DNA of 8,926 bases from Gammaproteobacteria bacterium (GTDB lineage Bacteria > Pseudomonadota > Gammaproteobacteria > Pseudomonadales > Pseudomonadaceae), in assembly GCA_012800475.1 (NCBI GenBank), contig JAAZJF010000019.1, forward strand, positions 1-8,926, read 5' to 3'. The notes beneath the pieces are model-generated. The model ran no database searches. It was not told where the DNA came from and worked only from the letters and a program-made list of their open reading frames with translations. The position numbers were made by a program, and so were the translations under genes. Numbering within the stretch: the stretch's first letter is position 1; every line of letters begins with the position of its first letter. Of the stretch, positions 1 to 7,128 are shown one piece after another.

Positions 1-825
1 TGGGCTTACTTTTGGGTGGGTTTTTTCACCCTACTGACTTACCTCAACGCAGGTTGGTTGCGCGAACAAGTGTGTATTCACATGTGTCCTTACTCACGCT
101 TTCAAAGTGTGATGTTTGATAAAGACACCTTAATTGTTTCTTACGATCCTGAGCGCGGTGAAAAACGCGGTCCACGCAAAAAAGGCAGTGATTACAAAGC
201 CGAAGGCATGGGTGACTGTATTGATTGCAAATTGTGCGTGCATGTCTGCCCTACGGGTATTGATATCCGTGACGGTTTGCAAATTGCTTGTATCGGTTGC
301 GCCGCCTGTATTGACGCCTGTGACGATGTCATGCTCAAAATGGATTATCCAAAAGGCTTAATCAGCTACACCACTGAGCACAACTTATCCGGTCAAAAAA
401 CCAAAATGGTGCGCCCACGCTTAATTGGCTACGCAACAGCTTTACTGGTGATGACCAGCTTATTTAGCTATACGGTGATTAACCGTAATTTAGTTGAGCT
501 CAACGTCATTAAAGACCGTACGCCTTACCGTGAAAACCTAGAAGGCCGTATTGAGAATGTTTACACTGTCAAAGTGATGAACAAAGACCAAAAAGACCAT
601 GTATTTGTCATCGAAGCCACAGGTTTACCCGGCTTAACGCTTGAAGGCAAGCAACAGGTGATGGCAGCTGCTGGTGAAATTCTTGCAATACCCGTCTCCA
701 TTTCGGTTGACCCTGAAGATTTACCCTCAAGCACCAACCAAATTGAGTTCAAAGTCTATTCTGAAGACGAAAGTCACATTAACAGAAAGACTGAAAGTCG
801 TTTCCTTGGTCCAACCATTCGTTAA
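1..825 (+). CDS. ccoG: CcoG (FixG/RdxA), cbb3 oxidase assembly ferredoxin-like membrane protein, 5'-truncated by window edge
   Basis: This is the C-terminal 274 residues of CcoG, a membrane-bound iron-sulfur protein needed for cbb3 oxidase biogenesis. It is thought to reduce copper for the CcoN active site. The frame is open from base 1, so the true start lies upstream; the GTG at 16 is internal. A partial membrane helix (about residues 1-16 of the visible part) precedes the family motif CIHMCPYSRFQ (25-35). Two 4Fe-4S cluster motifs follow: C73-x2-C76-x2-C79-x3-C83-P, and C97-x2-C100-x2-C103-x3-C107. A further helix lies at about 141-158, and the rest is the periplasmic Ig-like FixG C-terminal domain. 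The family is usually about 470 residues. ccoH starts 14 nt after the stop, which suggests one operon. Recognition is from family motifs; the copper-reduction role is literature knowledge. Confidence 0.96.
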   Translation, partial: WAYFWVGFFTLLTYLNAGWLREQVCIHMCPYSRFQSVMFDKDTLIVSYDPERGEKRGPRKKGSDYKAEGMGDCIDCKLCVHVCPTGIDIRDGLQIACIGCAACIDACDDVMLKMDYPKGLISYTTEHNLSGQKTKMVRPRLIGYATALLVMTSLFSYTVINRNLVELNVIKDRTPYRENLEGRIENVYTVKVMNKDQKDHVFVIEATGLPGLTLEGKQQVMAAAGEILAIPVSISVDPEDLPSSTNQIEFKVYSEDESHINRKTESRFLGPTIR

Positions 826-839
826 TTAAAGGATATTGT

Positions 840-1340
840 ATGCAGCCCGAAGACAATGTTTTACCCTGGTATAAAGAGTTTTGGCCTTGGTTTATCATTG
901 GTATGCTCAGCTTTTCTGTAGTGCTCGGGCTGTCTTTATTGACGATCGCCATCCGTAATGCTGACAGCTTGGTCGTGGATAATTACTACGATGTTGGTAA
1001 AGGTATTAATACTTCACTGGAGCGCGAGCAACTGGCGCAAGAGTTAAATATCGCCGGCACACTCAGTCTGGATAGCGATCTGGGTCAAGTTGAACTGAAG
1101 CTATCAGGTGACAGTCACCCACAGCAAATTGTGCTTAACTTAATTTCTCCCACTCAAGAAAAGCGCGACCGACGTATCGTTTTGCAACCGGTTAGCACTG
1201 ATATGTACCGCGGCCTCTTGCAAGAAGGTATTGAAGGTCGTCGTTTTGTGGAAATTTTAGGGCAAGAAGATGGTGCACAGTGGCGCTTGTTTGAAGAGCA
1301 TACTTTAATCAGCGGACAGGCTATTGAGTTGGGTGAGTAA
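840..1340 (+). CDS. ccoH: CcoH (FixH), cbb3 oxidase assembly protein
   Basis: This is a 166-residue single-span membrane protein of the FixH family. CcoH binds the cbb3 oxidase complex and stabilises its assembly. The N-terminus has the typical PWYKEFWPWF (9-18), then one hydrophobic helix (about 15-37) and the conserved stretch DNYYDVGKGIN (47-57). The rest is a hydrophilic, beta-rich periplasmic domain. The start at 840 is supported by an AAAGGA ribosome-binding site at 828-833 and by the family N-terminus. Length is normal for the family. It sits between ccoG and ccoI, as in other pseudomonads. A short inverted repeat (GGTGA/TCACC, 1332-1345) overlaps the stop codon and is probably incidental. 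Confidence 0.95.
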   Translation: MQPEDNVLPWYKEFWPWFIIGMLSFSVVLGLSLLTIAIRNADSLVVDNYYDVGKGINTSLEREQLAQELNIAGTLSLDSDLGQVELKLSGDSHPQQIVLNLISPTQEKRDRRIVLQPVSTDMYRGLLQEGIEGRRFVEILGQEDGAQWRLFEEHTLISGQAIELGE

Positions 1341-1403
1341 TCACCACAACGCTATGGCTTATATCACTCTGCAAGCTGTTTCACTGACGGATAGCTGACT
1401 CTT

Positions 1404-3815
1404 ATGGTTGCGCCTGTACCCTGTTACCACTGCGATTTACCGGTGCTTACCGGTCAGGCTTTTACCGCAGTTGTACTCAATCAACCGCGTGTGTTTTGCT
1501 GCCCTGGCTGCCAAGCTGTTGCGCAAACGATTATTGCTGGCGGCCTGGAAAGCTATTATTTACATCGCAGCGAAGCATCAGCCAACCCCGAAGCCCTGCC
1601 CGGCGTTCTACCCGATGAACTTCTATTACTCGACCGGGAAGATATTCAAAAACCCTTCGTCAGTACCAGTGGCAACATCAGTGAAACCAAACTACTGATT
1701 GAAGGCATCACCTGTGCGGCATGTGGCTGGTTAATCGAAAAACACCTAAAACAACTGCCAGGCGTTGTTGAAACCTCGCTCAACCTCAGCAATCACCGCT
1801 TATCCATTCGTTGGGATATCGAGCAAATTGCGCTATCTGAATTACTAAAAACCATTCGTCATATCGGCTATGCCGCACACCCTTGGCAACCCGATACCGT
1901 CAGCGAGCAAATGCAAGCTGATAACCGCCGTGCTTTACGCAAGCTAGGTGTGGCAGGCCTGTTGTGGATGCAGGTAATGATGGCCTCCATGGCCACTTGG
2001 CCTGAGTTTAATCTTGATCTATCTGAAGGCATGGACCGTTTGCTGCGCTGGGTCAGTTTGATTTTAACCACACCCATTGTTTTTTATTGCAGTACTGAGT
2101 TTTTCCAAGGCGCCTTGCGCGATCTGCGCACCCGCCATCTCACTATGGATGTGTCGGTTTCTTTGGCCATCGCGGGTGCTTATGCTGCAGGGATCTGGTC
2201 TACCTTGACGGGTCAAGGCGACTTATATTTTGATGCCGCAGGCATGTTTGCTTTGTTTTTATTATCGGGGCGTTATCTTGAACGTCGTGCGCGCGAACGC
2301 ACCTCGGCGGCTACATCTCAACTGGTCAATTTATTACCCGCCTCATGCTTACGACTCAACAGCGACGGTAGCAGCGAGCGCATTTTACTCAGTGAACTGC
2401 AGCAAGGCGATCAACTGCTTGTGCCACCCGGTCACTTGATTCCCGCTGATGGTCGTATCACCACGGGCACATCCAGCATCGATGAGTCTTTACTGACTGG
2501 GGAATACTTACCCTTAGCAAAAAAACCGGGCGATCAGGTTGTTGCCGGCACCTTGAATATTGAAGGTCCTTTAACGATTGATGTTTTAGCGTTAGGCGAG
2601 CACACGCAACTGTCGGCCATTGTGCGTTTATTGGAGCGCGCACAATCACTGAAACCGCGCCTAGCGGAATTAGCTGACAAAGTTGCCCAATGGTTTTTAA
2701 TCAGCGTGCTCCTTATTGCCGCTATCGTCGGCGCTGTCTGGCTACAAATTGACTCATCTCGAGCGTTCTGGATTGTGCTGTCATTATTGGTAGCCACCTG
2801 CCCTTGTGCTTTATCACTGGCAGCTCCCACCGCACTGACAGCAGCGACAGGCTCACTGCATAAGCTTGGTTTATTAATCACCAAAGGCCATGTACTAGAA
2901 AGTTTTCAAAAAGTAGATACAGTTATTTTTGATAAAACCGGCACCCTCACTGAGGGCAAGCTGACCCTTAAACAGATCATACCTATTGCCAAGCTCGATG
3001 AGATGCAATGCCTTGAGCTGGCAGCTGCCTTAGAAAGTCACTCTGAACACCCCATCGCCCGTGCTTTTGGTCGCACAACAACATCAGCGCAAAATATCCA
3101 AAGTGCCCCAGGCCTTGGCTTGGAAGGCCAAGTCCATGACCGTCAGTTGCGTATTGGCCGCCCTGATTATGTCAGTGAATTGGGCGGTTACTCAGCGCCC
3201 GACATGCCCAGCCAAGAAGGTCAGTGGTTGCTGCTGGGTGATACAGAGCAGGCTTTAGCTTGGTTTGCCTTAGACGACAAGCTACGTGACGATGCGCCTG
3301 CCCTACTGCAAACATGCCGTGCGCGCGGCTGGGATGTGTTACTGCTATCGGGCGACAGTTCGCCCATGGTGCAGCAGATTGCCCACGAGTTAAATATTAC
3401 CGATGCGCGTGGTGGTCTAACGCCTGATGATAAATTACAGGTTCTTAAGGACTTGCATCGCCAAGGACGTCACGTCCTGATGCTCGGTGACGGAGTTAAC
3501 GATGTCCCGGTATTGGCGGCGGCTGATATCAGCATCGCTATGGGCAGCGCCACCGACTTGGCTAAAACAACCGCTGACGCCATTTTACTCTCCAACCGCT
3601 TAGGCAGTTTAGTCAGCACCCTAGCGGTAGCCAAAAAAACACGCCGCGTGATTATTGAAAACCTCGGTTGGGCAACCCTGTACAATGGTTTAATCATTCC
3701 CTTTGCAGCCGTTGGCTGGGTGACTCCGGGATGGGCTGCATTTGGTATGTCCATCAGCTCATTACTGGTAGTGCTCAACGCTCTGCGCCTGACTCACCTA
3801 CCTGAGTCAGCTTAA
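1404..3815 (+). CDS. ccoI: CcoI (FixI), copper-translocating P1B-type ATPase for cbb3 oxidase
   Basis: This 803-residue inner-membrane ATPase exports copper for insertion into the CcoN subunit of cbb3 oxidase. It opens with a cysteine-rich metal-binding region, CYHC (7-10) and FCCPGC (31-36). An HMA domain with C104-A-A-C107 follows. Predicted helices lie at about 177-196, 213-233, 249-270, 275-293, 430-450, 456-479, 754-773 and 776-795. Catalytic motifs in order are TGE (365-367, actuator), CPC (466-468, transport site), DKTGTLT with phosphorylated D510, H549-P550 in the nucleotide-binding domain, and GDGVND (695-700). The last helices carry Y760-N761 and M782-S783/S785-S786, the pattern of Cu+-type P1B ATPases. 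The start at 1404 follows a 63-nt gap with only a weak upstream GACGGA; family alignment (CYHC near the N-terminus) supports it. Nothing looks missing or broken. Confidence 0.97.
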   Translation: MVAPVPCYHCDLPVLTGQAFTAVVLNQPRVFCCPGCQAVAQTIIAGGLESYYLHRSEASANPEALPGVLPDELLLLDREDIQKPFVSTSGNISETKLLIEGITCAACGWLIEKHLKQLPGVVETSLNLSNHRLSIRWDIEQIALSELLKTIRHIGYAAHPWQPDTVSEQMQADNRRALRKLGVAGLLWMQVMMASMATWPEFNLDLSEGMDRLLRWVSLILTTPIVFYCSTEFFQGALRDLRTRHLTMDVSVSLAIAGAYAAGIWSTLTGQGDLYFDAAGMFALFLLSGRYLERRARERTSAATSQLVNLLPASCLRLNSDGSSERILLSELQQGDQLLVPPGHLIPADGRITTGTSSIDESLLTGEYLPLAKKPGDQVVAGTLNIEGPLTIDVLALGEHTQLSAIVRLLERAQSLKPRLAELADKVAQWFLISVLLIAAIVGAVWLQIDSSRAFWIVLSLLVATCPCALSLAAPTALTAATGSLHKLGLLITKGHVLESFQKVDTVIFDKTGTLTEGKLTLKQIIPIAKLDEMQCLELAAALESHSEHPIARAFGRTTTSAQNIQSAPGLGLEGQVHDRQLRIGRPDYVSELGGYSAPDMPSQEGQWLLLGDTEQALAWFALDDKLRDDAPALLQTCRARGWDVLLLSGDSSPMVQQIAHELNITDARGGLTPDDKLQVLKDLHRQGRHVLMLGDGVNDVPVLAAADISIAMGSATDLAKTTADAILLSNRLGSLVSTLAVAKKTRRVIIENLGWATLYNGLIIPFAAVGWVTPGWAAFGMSISSLLVVLNALRLTHLPESA

Positions 3816-3837
3816 TTTCACTTTAGCGAGGCATTCA

Positions 3838-4059
3838 ATGGCCGCTCTCTATGTCATGATTCCTGCCGCATTACTCATCTTAGCTTTGGCTATTCGCCTG
3901 TTTTTTTGGGCTGTTGATAATGGCCAATACGAAGATTTAGACGGCCCTGCGCACAGCATATTATTTGATGATGAAGACCCCATGCACACCGCTGGCATGA
4001 AGCACACGCCAGCCACAGACAAAGATACTGACTCAGAGGATACTCAACGCAATGGCTGA
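3838..4059 (+). CDS. ccoS: CcoS (FixS), small cbb3 oxidase maturation protein
   Basis: This 73-residue protein has one N-terminal membrane helix (about 5-25). The family signature follows: FFWAVDNGQYEDLDGPAHSIL, spanning residues 22-42, with an acidic tail after it. CcoS is required for insertion of haem and copper cofactors into the cbb3 catalytic subunit, and it normally follows ccoI, as here (22-nt gap). GCGAGG at 3826-3831 is a good ribosome-binding site 6 nt before the ATG. The last 8 nt overlap the start of the next gene, which suggests translational coupling. The C-terminal half is rich in Asp, Glu, His and Thr and looks disordered. Confidence 0.95.
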   Translation: MAALYVMIPAALLILALAIRLFFWAVDNGQYEDLDGPAHSILFDDEDPMHTAGMKHTPATDKDTDSEDTQRNG

Positions 4060-4735
4060 TTTACTGCCACTTCTGGCCTCAGCATTTATTTTAGGTTTGC
4101 TGGGTGCCGGCCACTGTTTAGGCATGTGCGGCGGACTGATGGGTGCATTGACCTTAAGCATCCCTCAAGCGCAACAATACAAACGCTTGCGTATGATTGT
4201 TGCCTACAATTTAGGACGCGTCAGCAGCTATGCTCTAGCCGGTTTCTTATTTGGCCTGCTGGGCTGGGCTGTCGAACAAACACCGGCAGCCATGGCTTTA
4301 CGTATCGTTGCGGGTTTGCTGCTGATCAGCTTAGGTTTGTACTTGGCCGGCTGGTGGCACGGCTTAACTCATATCGAAAAAGCGGGGCGCTATGTCTGGA
4401 AATACATCCAACCCATTGCCGGTCGCTTGCTCCCCGTTAAAAGCACAGGGCACGCCCTATTATTAGGCACCTTATGGGGCTGGTTGCCATGTGGCTTGGT
4501 GTATAGCACCCTATTTTGGACAGCCAGCCAAGGCGATGCGAGCACCAGCGCGTTGTTAATGTTTACTTTTGGTTTAGGCACTTGGCCTGTACTGCTGGCA
4601 TCCGGCTTAGCCGCTGAACGTGTCACTGCATTCTTGCGCAAAAAAAATGTCCGTTATGCAGCCGGTTTGTTAGTGATTTTTTATGGTCTTTGGACTTTAC
4701 CTGGCCCGCACCAACACTGGCTGATGGGCCACTAA
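4052..4735 (+). CDS. TauE/SafE (DsbD_2)-type six-helix membrane protein, cbb3-linked
   Basis: This 227-residue inner-membrane protein has about six helices (roughly 4-27, 46-70, 80-102, 131-155, 164-186, 202-218). It has the hallmarks of the family named 'sulfite exporter TauE/SafE' or 'cytochrome c biogenesis protein transmembrane region' (DsbD_2). Helix 1 carries GAGHCLGMCGG (18-28, with H21, C22, M25, C26), and helix 4 carries GWLPCGLVYS (143-152, with P146-C147). The paired Cys/His/Met residues in the membrane suggest thiol redox or copper handling; a sulfite substrate is not shown. In pseudomonads this gene usually follows ccoS, which supports a part in cbb3 oxidase maturation. The start is placed at 4052, 8 nt inside ccoS, with AGAGGA at 4035-4040 as a rather distant ribosome-binding site. 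Family membership is secure; function is inferred from context. Confidence 0.85.
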   Translation: MADLLPLLASAFILGLLGAGHCLGMCGGLMGALTLSIPQAQQYKRLRMIVAYNLGRVSSYALAGFLFGLLGWAVEQTPAAMALRIVAGLLLISLGLYLAGWWHGLTHIEKAGRYVWKYIQPIAGRLLPVKSTGHALLLGTLWGWLPCGLVYSTLFWTASQGDASTSALLMFTFGLGTWPVLLASGLAAERVTAFLRKKNVRYAAGLLVIFYGLWTLPGPHQHWLMGH

Positions 4736-4754
4736 GCTCTTCGTTACCCATAAA

Positions 4755-4781
4755 GCAGCCTGATACAGATCAAGAGGCTGC
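4755..4781. repeat. Inverted repeat enclosing the Anr box
   Basis: GCAGCC (4755-4760) and GGCTGC (4776-4781) are perfect 6-bp arms separated by 15 nt that contain most of the Anr/FNR box. There is no T-tract after it, so it is not a convincing terminator for the upstream membrane-protein gene. It may be a small mRNA hairpin, an extended operator, or chance. Confidence 0.5.
4760..4773 (+). promoter_or_regulatory. Anr/FNR box upstream of the hemN-like gene
   Basis: CTGATACAGATCAA differs by one base from the FNR/Anr consensus TTGAT-N4-ATCAA. Its centre (4766.5) is exactly 41.5 bp upstream of the transcription start predicted from the -10 element at 4796-4801. That is the class II position where FNR-type proteins activate RNA polymerase. 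The regulator is probably the Anr encoded at 6371. The match is visible in the sequence; binding is inferred. Confidence 0.85.
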
Positions 4782-4795
4782 ATCATACCAGCGCC

Positions 4796-4801
4796 TATAC
4801 T
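4796..4801 (+). promoter_or_regulatory. -10 element of the hemN-like gene promoter
   Basis: TATACT differs by one base from TATAAT. With the Anr box it predicts transcription from about 4808 and a leader of about 27 nt before the ATG at 4835. No good -35 is seen or needed, because the Anr box occupies that position. The site also excludes the ATG at 4803 as a start. Confidence 0.75.
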
Positions 4802-4834
4802 CATGCAAAACATGGGCTATCAGGGAGCAGGGTT

Positions 4835-6223
4835 ATGGCGACGAATACAAGCTGGAACGCTCAGCTATTTAGCAGATACCACCGTCTGCATGCACAGTAC
4901 CACTCATACCCCGCACCTGAGCACGCCCAATATCCTATTAGTGCGTTTGAGCGCTATAGCGCCTTGCGCAGCAGTCGCGCACTACAACGCCCCTTAGCAT
5001 TGAATATCAACATTCCGTTTTGCGCTAACGCCTGCTACAACTGCACACACAAAACTACAATCACCAAAGATCGCAGTCGCAGCACCGCCTACCTACAGAG
5101 CTTAGAACACGAAATTCGTATGCTGGCACCGCATATTCGCACCGCAACGCCCATCACTCAATTGCATATCGGTGGTGGCACGCCAACATTTTTAAACTCA
5201 CTGGAACTGCGCCAATTAATGCGCTGTTTACAACAACACTTCAACATCGTCAGTCATAACTTTTGCAATTACAGTATTGATATTGATCCACGCGAAACCG
5301 ACTGGGCTACCATGGGCGTCTTACGTGATATTGGTTTTAACGGCATTCATATCATGGTCCAAGCCCTCGATGCACAAGTGCAACGCGCCATCAATTGTTT
5401 GCACACTGTTGAGCACACGCAAAAGATTGTTGAAGCTGCGCGTACTTTACAATTTCGGCAGGTGAGTATCAGTTTGACCTATGGCTTACCCAAGCAAACC
5501 CCGCAGGCATGGAATACAACACTGTCAGAGACACTTTTACTCGCTCCGGACCGCATCCGCCTGCAGGCCTTTATGCACCAACCTGAGCAATACCCAATCC
5601 AGCAGCGTATTGTTGCCACCGATATTCCCAGCACGCCTGACCTTGCACTGATGCTCAGCGACTCACTTGAGCAGCTCGCCAATGCCGGCTACCGTTATAT
5701 TGGCATGGATTACTTTGCATTGGCGGATGATGAGTACAGCACGGCACAAGAAGACGGCGCTTTATATTGTGGTCCGCTGGGCTACAGCACCTGTGCCAGC
5801 AGCGATACCTTAGGGTTCGGTGCGGGCGCTATCAGTCAACTCGGCGAGCTCTATTACTGCACCTCTACCGACCATACTGCCTATCAAAGCGCTTGCAATA
5901 CACATCAGCTACCTGCTGCGTATGGTGTGCGACATAACGCTGAACACAATCTACGCAAAGATATACTCGACGGACTCAACACTCAGTTTTCGCTTGATTT
6001 CAAAACCATCGAGCAGCGCTATCACATTGATTTCCAAGCTTACTTCAGCAAAGAATGGCCACAACTGCAGCGCATGCACAACGACGGCCTACTGCAACTG
6101 AGCGAGGACTCATTACACATGACACCGCAAGGACGTCTTTTCACTCTTGCCGTGTGCCAAATCTTTGATCAGTATTTGGCACAACCCACTTTAAAGCCAG
6201 GAGTTAGAACGCAAGTTATTTAA
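4835..6223 (+). CDS. hemN: HemN-like radical SAM protein (coproporphyrinogen III dehydrogenase family) with altered catalytic residues
   Basis: This 462-residue cytoplasmic protein is collinear with HemN (E. coli about 457 residues), the oxygen-independent enzyme that converts coproporphyrinogen III to protoporphyrinogen IX. It keeps the cluster motif C63-x3-C67-x2-C70, GGGTPTFL (113-120), DPRE (151-154), Q176, YGLPKQTP (216-223), GMDYFALADDE (290-300), and a HemN C-terminal domain ending GRLF...FDQYL (433-448). Aligned from memory with E. coli HemN, however, residues reported as important differ: Y56 is N57, H58 is N59, C71 is H72, E145 is D149, R184 is C188, D209 is S213, F310 is P314 and Q311 is L315. 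A constant offset of 4 across the middle and C-terminal part supports the alignment. The frame has no stop or frameshift. The start is set by GGGAG at 4823-4827 and by the promoter. It sits at the usual hemN position and has an Anr-type promoter. It may be a divergent HemN, a repurposed paralogue or an early pseudogene; normal activity is doubtful. Confidence 0.85.
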   Translation: MATNTSWNAQLFSRYHRLHAQYHSYPAPEHAQYPISAFERYSALRSSRALQRPLALNINIPFCANACYNCTHKTTITKDRSRSTAYLQSLEHEIRMLAPHIRTATPITQLHIGGGTPTFLNSLELRQLMRCLQQHFNIVSHNFCNYSIDIDPRETDWATMGVLRDIGFNGIHIMVQALDAQVQRAINCLHTVEHTQKIVEAARTLQFRQVSISLTYGLPKQTPQAWNTTLSETLLLAPDRIRLQAFMHQPEQYPIQQRIVATDIPSTPDLALMLSDSLEQLANAGYRYIGMDYFALADDEYSTAQEDGALYCGPLGYSTCASSDTLGFGAGAISQLGELYYCTSTDHTAYQSACNTHQLPAAYGVRHNAEHNLRKDILDGLNTQFSLDFKTIEQRYHIDFQAYFSKEWPQLQRMHNDGLLQLSEDSLHMTPQGRLFTLAVCQIFDQYLAQPTLKPGVRTQVI

Positions 6224-6370
6224 CGTTATTATCCTAGTCAGAACGGATTCATTAGATCGTATAACAGCCCAGTATCTTAAGCGCTGTACAAACACAGTGG
6301 CAGCTTCGTGCAGGCTCAGGTAATCTTAACGCTAATGATGGATTCACTCTTTTGATCAGGAACACAGTGT

Positions 6371-7105
6371 ATGGCAGAAATAATCAGTGTGCGCAGCCCG
6401 CACCAAGCGCATTGCAAAGACTGCAGTTTAGCCACACTTTGCCTGCCTCTGTCACTCGACTTAAAAGACCTCGATGCACTCGATAGCATAGTAAAACGTG
6501 GACGCCCGTTAAAAAAGGGTGAGTTTTTATTTCGCCAAGGTGACCCTTTTATTTCGGTGTACGCTGTTCGCTCTGGCAGCTTAAAAACATTTAGCGTCAC
6601 TGATAATGGTGAAGAACAAGTCACAGGCTTTCATTTACCCAGTGAGCTGGTGGGTTTATCGGGTATGGACTCAGAGCTCTACCCTGCGTCTGCCGTAGCA
6701 TTAGAGACGACTTCAATCTGCGAAATCCCTTTTGAGCGACTCGATGAGCTCAGCGCTAATTTGCCACAATTGCGCCGTCAATTGATGCGTATTATGAGTC
6801 GTGAGATTCGTGACGATCAGCAAATGATGATGCTGCTCTCTAAAAAGAATGCCGATGAGCGCATTGCTACTTTTTTAGTCAACCTCTCCGCACGCTTTCG
6901 GGCCCGCGGTTATTCGCCACAACAATTTCGTTTAGCGATGTCGCGCAATGAGATCGGCAACTACTTAGGTCTAGCTGTAGAAACAGTGTCGCGGGTGTTT
7001 ACTCGCTTTCAGCAAAATGAGCTGTTAATCGCCGAAGGTAAAGAAATCAATTTAATTAATCTAATTGAGATCTGTGCATTAGCAGGCGGCAACTTAGATA
7101 ACTGA
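6371..7105 (+). CDS. anr: Anr, FNR-family oxygen-sensing transcription regulator
   Basis: This 244-residue Crp/FNR-family activator controls genes for low-oxygen respiration. C15, C18 and C24 (HCKDCSLATLC) together with C117 (TSICEIP) match the four cysteines that hold the oxygen-labile 4Fe-4S cluster in FNR. A cyclic-nucleotide-binding-like beta fold (about 35-125) and a dimerisation helix (about 130-158) follow. The helix-turn-helix is at about 190-213, with recognition helix ETVSRVF (204-210), whose E-x2-SR contacts the TTGAT half-site in FNR. AGGA at 6358-6361 precedes the ATG by 9 nt. The 147-nt gap upstream has no convincing Anr box; TATAAC at 6260-6265 is a weak -10 candidate without a good -35. 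The likely target within the window is the box at 4760-4773. Confidence 0.96.
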   Translation: MAEIISVRSPHQAHCKDCSLATLCLPLSLDLKDLDALDSIVKRGRPLKKGEFLFRQGDPFISVYAVRSGSLKTFSVTDNGEEQVTGFHLPSELVGLSGMDSELYPASAVALETTSICEIPFERLDELSANLPQLRRQLMRIMSREIRDDQQMMMLLSKKNADERIATFLVNLSARFRARGYSPQQFRLAMSRNEIGNYLGLAVETVSRVFTRFQQNELLIAEGKEINLINLIEICALAGGNLDN

Positions 7106-7128
7106 TCAGTTCAAAAGAGGATCAACAT

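Noticed and set aside
16..825. Treating the GTG at 16 as the start of ccoG
   Set aside because: The frame continues upstream with hydrophobic residues to base 1, and about 200 N-terminal residues of the family are missing, so the gene begins outside the window.
1332..1345. GGTGA-GTAA-TCACC at the end of ccoH as a terminator or FNR/CRP site
   Set aside because: It has only 5-bp arms, no T-run, and spacing that fits neither the FNR nor the CRP consensus.
2534..2884. Antisense open frame of 116 codons within ccoI
   Set aside because: It is the shadow of a conserved ATPase coding region and shows no domain or start signal of its own.
4835..6223. Calling the hemN-like gene a pseudogene
   Set aside because: There is no frameshift or stop, length is normal, and the promoter and ribosome-binding site are intact; altered function is equally possible.
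6352..6358. TTGATCA before anr as an autoregulatory Anr site
   Set aside because: Only one half-site is present, with no partner at the right spacing, and it overlaps the ribosome-binding region.
7101..7110. Perfect palindrome ACTGATCAGT between anr and apt
   Set aside because: It includes the anr stop codon, is only 10 bp, has no loop or promoter next to it, and is likely chance.
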